The notes below the pieces were generated by a model. The model made no database searches. It was given only the letters and a program-made list of their open reading frames with translations, and was not told where the DNA came from. The position numbers and the translations under genes were made by a program. This document shows, piece by piece, positions 60,201 to 64,000 of a stretch of DNA of 64,000 bases. The DNA is from Enoplolaimus lenunculus (Eukaryota > Nematoda > Enoplea > Enoplida > Thoracostomopsidae): contig JASANG010001627.1 of assembly GCA_030248215.1 (NCBI GenBank), positions 62,001-126,000 on the forward strand. Direction: 5' to 3'. Position 1 is the first letter of the stretch. The number at the start of each line of letters is the position of its first letter.

Positions 60201-60617
60201 GCCCACAGGCGCGAAACGAAATTTTTGTAACTGCACGCTCTGCAGGTGATATTTAGAAGTGAAATGCTCAAACCCACTAATCAGCTCCTTGCAAATCGGA
60301 CACCGTGTAAGAAGGCTAATCGGAAGCTGTGGCGGTCGCACGCTGTACAGCAACTGCTGCGATAATGTCAACCATAGTAATGGTTCCCAGGGGTCACTCC
60401 AAGACGTCAAATTGAGCCCACGTAATGAAAACTGTAGTGAATGTAGGGGCAAGTAAACAGAAATGCAGTGTTGCGACAAAACACTCTGAACCTGAGTACT
60501 CGACTCAGGCATAGCAGCAATAACAGCTAGACATGCACCAACCACCTGTGATACCGTTTGTGGTATCTCAAACCGAGTGTTATACTGCTCCACTGCATCA
60601 ATGTTGGCCTCAGCCAT
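57207..60617 (-). CDS. UPF1-like superfamily 1 helicase, intronless
   Basis: 1,136 residues from the ATG at 60617 (MAEANIDAVEQY; context GCCATGG) with no intron, unlike the host genes here. The N-terminal ~650 residues are unfamiliar but hold a C-x2-C-x8-H-x5-H finger (CPIC..HFTSKYH, near residue 106). The C-terminal ~450 residues have all SF1 UPF1-type motifs in order: Q-like LNAEQQLVANS, Walker A APPGTGKTS, Ia TSTNAAAN, Walker B VVIDEAAS, III MGDINQLPAY, IV FQNNYRS, V IWQGDERDYMIISLVRS and VI RRVNVTATRARK. The catalytic residues look intact, so an ATP-dependent 5'-3' RNA/DNA helicase is expected. It starts about 400 bp after the end of a Ty3/gypsy pol and is followed by a NADAR frame, all on one strand. 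It is either cargo of that element or a retrocopied host gene. It is not UPF1 itself, since the UPF1 CH domain is not seen. Confidence 0.88.
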   Translation of the reverse strand: MAEANIDAVEQYNTRFEIPQTVSQVVGACLAVIAAMPESSTQVQSVLSQHCISVYLPLHSLQFSLRGLNLTSWSDPWEPLLWLTLSQQLLYSVRPPQLPISLLTRCPICKELISGFEHFTSKYHLQSVQLQKFRFAPVGLLISEHQKWIGSHRIGSRKELKKARFSSWVVINFCRVTNGDARFARTAGWANSEGELPTITGNSDCGYLPILTFEVVTNSRVPLPIFMADPNAPSERRSHPIHTAPPHSTSYFNVPLPCEGRLGFHYFELQFWVEYISRDNVTRYLPFAVVVQWDYYDDALAHLIIQTLDSIRTKTRPDPGQRGRLSMLPESSEGVPNEKGEQGTMNRTCKPVKITDPLLAPYFEVWAHFASNLSGPCSRTVAHDVPAYPQLPRGVSSDSVLPLLDPTQPVTVNNFPLRALAELLGQLQYEEDDPPRVRLKSLRYTTLAELEQIDLRSPGDLADFHKSPADSMFLTALVDSRQLSNVRLSGSLVRLINPNWRFKYLAALVGSGPHDETNTIIVLKLNVGTKRVFSDGHGGVRQFEDLYVAPLTGPAVEYLTALLTNVIYQSSPDSAEPDEATVPGDNGQSLQSGDAAVSLSDEQRIRLAELSRRKLFLELFQTSWQSLYELLFCGVASAVTQRTNTWPEVAITDTGHLNWLNAEQQLVANSVMVGTKLVLCKAPPGTGKTSSLACILSTLSTSDSNKRILCVTSTNAAANILALKIVQNLKTLSEANTGVPLDRVLRYVRRGYDVNLLDSDLIPYCATKPDPNAAGDTSTREVSSGTALLMHKIIICTMDLAIMDMVNTLDVYHHQKGQANFGQSKFDLVVIDEAASVDLPRMSVILPLAAAGQIILMGDINQLPAYITNPVMQRLGAEESGMEFLLNLTYLSPHCAIIQFQNNYRSVEPLLRPPNRIIYNETPLVCSAGDSLTSSACPQLTMQQQNLPIVFWHIEGDQNYHGVSLFNFHEITAISRLLEMLTIQHGIPPEQIGIDAAYAAQTEILKMVVGDLYPSIKIGCANIWQGDERDYMIISLVRSFPKRDALGQPHPMGFLSEHRRVNVTATRARKMNIFVCNTLHFLDHPLIRESMRECCQTQAWIEPMASGVKHFVHMRVCLGCPLAGTDVTVPMLHCAL

Positions 60618-61011
60618 GGCACACTTAAGCAATTTGGCAATAAATAAACAATATGTTTACGGGCACGTGTTTATTCACCGGTGTAAGAACGGCATAAGAA
60701 AATTACAACTGGTTAGGGTCCCAGATGGGAAATACGCAAAAGGCACCGATGTCACACATTGCTGTTGGTCCAAAGCTTAGCGTGTGTAAGGCGAAGCGCG
60801 TGTATTTTTACTTAAACTAGATCAACGACGACTCTGCGCTTAGATCCTAGGTGTTCTGTTTGTCTGATAATAAATTAGTTAATTTCAATTAACTTACTAC
60901 TTTAACTTTGGGTTCTGAAATTAAACAAATAATAACACATATAAACATAGCATGTCAAACACAACAAAGAAATATATTCTTGCCGGTCGTATTCTCAGCG
61001 CAACGGGTAGC
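60618..61011 (-). other. spacer between gypsy pol and helicase
   Basis: Transcribed from the minus strand, this 394-bp spacer contains acceptor-like TTTAATTTCAG and TTATTATCAG words. It also holds the 12-bp box TGGTTAGGGTCC (plus strand, 60710-60721), which recurs at 56386-56397. No LTR-like TG..CA repeat was evident inside it, which leaves room for pol and helicase being one element. Confidence 0.45.
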
Positions 61012-64000
61012 CTATTTAGCACTTTCAGACCTTAACTGGTACCTCGGTGAACTCTGATTGTTGTTGCTCGATTGCGCGACTAACTCTAAGCTTTGGGTTA
61101 CATCAGGATTAGCAACAGCCTCGACAGCCATCTCGGCTTCCTCGGCTGACAATGTACGGGGTGTTATATCGGCATCCAAATTATGCTCCAAATTTTCGAT
61201 TACAGATTCAGTTGTTTGCTGGGTTCCGCGTAAGTTTGGGACATAAGGGCCGGAGAACGGCTTTAAGCGTTCAACATGAACTCGTTTAGACCCTTCCCGT
61301 GGATTTGAAATGGATTTAATAACTACATCGGGATATTTAAGTTCGATAATCTCATACAACCCGTGCCATTCATATCCCAATTTTCGAGTCTTGCCCTTGT
61401 GTTGAAAAGGTATGTGCAACCAAACTTTTTGACCCACATAAAAATTTGGCTCTGCAGCCTTTCGGTCGTGATAGAGTTTCATATGGGTCTGTGCCTGTTT
61501 AATGTTTTGCTCCGCAAGTGTCCATGCGTTTTTCAAATTAATTTGGATATCACGAAAGTAATCATCCTCATCTAAATAATTTACATTGCTAATTGGAAGT
61601 TCAGTATCTATGGGCAGCCTAGGCTGCCTTCCATAAACTAATTCAAATGGACTAAACTTAGTTGACTCATTTACACTGACACGATATGCAAAACAGGCAA
61701 ACGGCACAAACTCATCCCAGGTCCTCTGCGCTACATCGACATACTGCGAAACCATGTTCATAAAAGTTCTATTTATACGCTCAACTACTCCATTAGTTTG
61801 TGGACGATAAGGGGTACTAAATACTTTTCTAGTTCCAGTTAATTTACAAATTTGATCTACAAGTTCACTTCGAAAATTTGGGGCATTATCACTAACTAAT
61901 ACAGAAGGTGCCGAATGTCGACATACAACCTCGGTCATAAATAGTTTCGAAATAGTCGTTGCTTTTTGATCTGGGGTACAAATAGCCTCTGGGTACTTAG
62001 TAAATCGATCAATAAAAATTACAACATATTTATTACCATTATATGTCTGCGGCAAAGGTCCTAAAACATCGACATGATAAGAATAATTAGGTAGTACGGT
62101 AGGGATTGGCTGCAAAGGTGCTTTGTGCCTAAGTCCCCCAGTCTTACGCCGACTACACTCAATACAGGACTTACACCAGGACACAACATCACTGTACATT
62201 CCGTCCCAATAATACTTAGGCAATAGTTTCTGATATGTCTTAGCAGCTCCCAAATGCTGTCCACCCACCACGTCATCGTGGTGAGCCGACATAATTTCTT
62301 CCCGCATACTAAAGGGTACTACTAACTGCTCCCATATCACACCGGTCCGATGCTTCGGTACCGGGTAATGATGGTACAGTATATGGTCTCGTACTATATA
62401 CCGTGGCTCTATGAGCGCAAAACGCGCAACCAGTTTATCATCATCCGGTTTTTTACCCAATTCTATGTATGCTTTGAGCGCCTTCAACTCTGGATCCTGT
62501 TCCTGCCGCTCTGCAAACTCGCGAGAACCTGGATTCCCTTGAGTATTGTCTGTGTCTGATGCCGTAATCATATAAGCGAATTTAATATCGTCAGGGTCTT
62601 CGACAGGTGACTGGCTAGATTCATGTTCTACACGGGACAAGGCGTCAACATGAGCCATATTTTTTCCAGCTCGGTGTTCCACGGTGAAATCATATTCAGT
62701 GAGGGCCAAAGCCCAACGTTGCAAACGTCCCGAGGCGTTTTTATTTGTTAACAACCACCTCAGTGCTGAATGGTCAGTAATAATGGTCACACGTTGGCCA
62801 TATATGTAGTTCCTAAAGTATTTCATGAAATAAACTACCGCTAACGCCTCTAATTCTGTAGTAGTGTAGTTACGCTCAGCTTTCTGCAGTAAACGGCTGC
62901 CAAAGGCAATAGGGTGCATCTTATCATCATCCCCTTTTTGTGACAATACAGCGCCAATGGCTTTGCCACTTGCGTCTGTCTCTAAATAATATGGTTTCTT
63001 TGGATCGGCAATTTGTAATATTGGCGGAGTCATAAGTTTTTGCTTGAGATGCAGAAAGGCTTTCTCAGCCTCTTCGTTCCACTTAAACTGTTTAAGGGTA
63101 CTCGTTAACTGGCTTAATGGCCGTGCAATTGCTGCAAAGTCCTTAATAAATCGACGGTAATAACTACAAAACCCCAAGAAACTACGCACCGAAGTAATAT
63201 CAGTTGGAATTGGATAGTGTTCAACAGCAGCAACTTTCTTTGGGTCTGGCTGTAAGCCAGCTGCTGAGATAATATGTCCTAAGTATGGGACCTCATTACG
63301 CAAAAATTCGCATTTAGATGGCTTAATTTTTAAACCAACTTGTCTTAGACGTTCAAAAACTAATCTCAATCGCCTTAAGTGTTCCTCAAATGTGTCAGAA
63401 AACACGCATATGTCATCTATATAAATCAGGCATATGCGCTCTACAAGCCCACGTAATGTTGCTTCTAGTGTTCGCTGAAATGTAGCAGGGGCGTTACAGA
63501 GACCAAATGGCATTTTTGTAAATTGGTAGAGACCCGCAGGGGTAATAAAAGCTGTCTTTTCTACGGAATCAGGAGCCATGGGTACTTGCCAGTATCCTGA
63601 AATTAAGTCCATTACACTGAAGTATTTAGCCTGGCCAACACACTCCAAAAGGTCATTAATGTTTGGCAAAGGAAAGCAGTCCTTTTTAGTTACAGCATTC
63701 AATTTCCTATAGTCAATGCAAATTCGCAAAGACTTACCATCTTTCTTGTTCAAAACTACCATAGGACTCGCCCAGGGACTGGTGGATGGCTCGATGATTC
63801 CATATCGCAGCATGTTGTTCAGCTCGGTATCGACTTTATCCTTTGACTGAAATGGTACACGGTACGGTCGTTGTTTGATCGGTACGGCATCTCCCGTATC
63901 GATCGAGTGTTCCACTACTGAAATAGTACCACAATCATAATCATGTTTGGCAAATATATCCATAAATTCATTAAATAATTGAATCAAACGCTCTTTCTCA
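61012..64000 (-). mobile_element. Ty3/gypsy LTR retrotransposon, pol region (continues past the window edge)
   Basis: The pol part of a Ty3/gypsy element lies on the minus strand. Parts in order are reverse transcriptase (LRICIDYRKLNAVT, MPFGLCNAPATF, LIYIDDICVF), RNase H (ETDASGKAIGAVLSQ, TDHSALRWLL, VDALSRVE), an integrase zinc-binding HHCC module (QHLGAAKT..CKSCIEC), an integrase core (YHVDVLGPL, SDNAPNFRS, YRPQTNGVVERINRTF) and a GPY/F-like module (RKLGYEWHGLYEI). It ends RYQLRSESAK. The stretch in view looks whole, with no breaks noted, so the copy is probably young. Gag, protease and the 5' LTR would lie beyond 64000. No 3' LTR was identified. Confidence 0.93.

Noticed and set aside
58459-60780. 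Plus-strand ORFs across the helicase
   Set aside because: Shadows of the large minus-strand helicase frame.
1-64000. CRISPR array, operon-type organisation or rRNA genes
   Set aside because: No regularly spaced short repeats, no bacterial gene layout and no rRNA-like sequence were seen.

Overview
The window is nuclear DNA from an animal, probably an invertebrate whose phylum I cannot fix. It has spliced genes with short coding exons, GT..AG introns with TTTCAG-type acceptors, AT-rich introns and intergenic DNA, and a dense load of small transposons. It holds two well-supported host genes, two LINE remnants, many non-autonomous hAT-type DNA elements (several with perfect 8-bp target duplications), and at the right end a GC-richer block of minus-strand coding sequence that includes a Ty3/gypsy pol.

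Left part. On the minus strand at 1820-6980 lies a complete nine-exon gene for 26S proteasome regulatory subunit PSMD6 (Rpn7), 399 residues. From about 7 to 18 kb I find no firm gene. This stretch holds a large composite inverted repeat (7.3-9.9 kb) with tRNA-like SINE modules, a near-perfect hairpin at 11.7 kb, and hAT-like elements of three families. One of these, at 15.7-16.6 kb, splits a minus-strand reading frame of unknown identity.

Middle part. On the plus strand from 18361 (the first exon was not found) to 45165 runs one long gene of at least 17 coding exons and about 2,000 residues. It resembles vertebrate zinc finger protein 318: coiled-coil exons, two matrin/U1-type C2H2 fingers, an RS-rich block and an acidic C-terminus. 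Its introns carry hAT-like elements, two of them nested and one ending 23 bp before an exon. They also carry an antisense Ingi/L1Tc-like LINE with a 2A-like motif near its N-terminus.

Right part. From 45.2 to 56 kb there is mostly repeat-rich DNA: more hAT-like elements, a LINE 3' fragment and simple hairpins. From 57 kb to the window edge the minus strand carries, in transcription order, a Ty3/gypsy pol (reverse transcriptase, RNase H, integrase) that enters from beyond the window. It is followed by a 1,136-residue intronless UPF1-like superfamily 1 helicase, a NADAR/YbiA-like domain reading frame and a small unknown ORF. The same strand, the tight order, the lack of introns in the helicase and a shared 12-bp box in two of the spacers suggest one large mobile element carrying unusual cargo. 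No LTR could be seen, so this remains a hypothesis and is the most interesting lead in the window.
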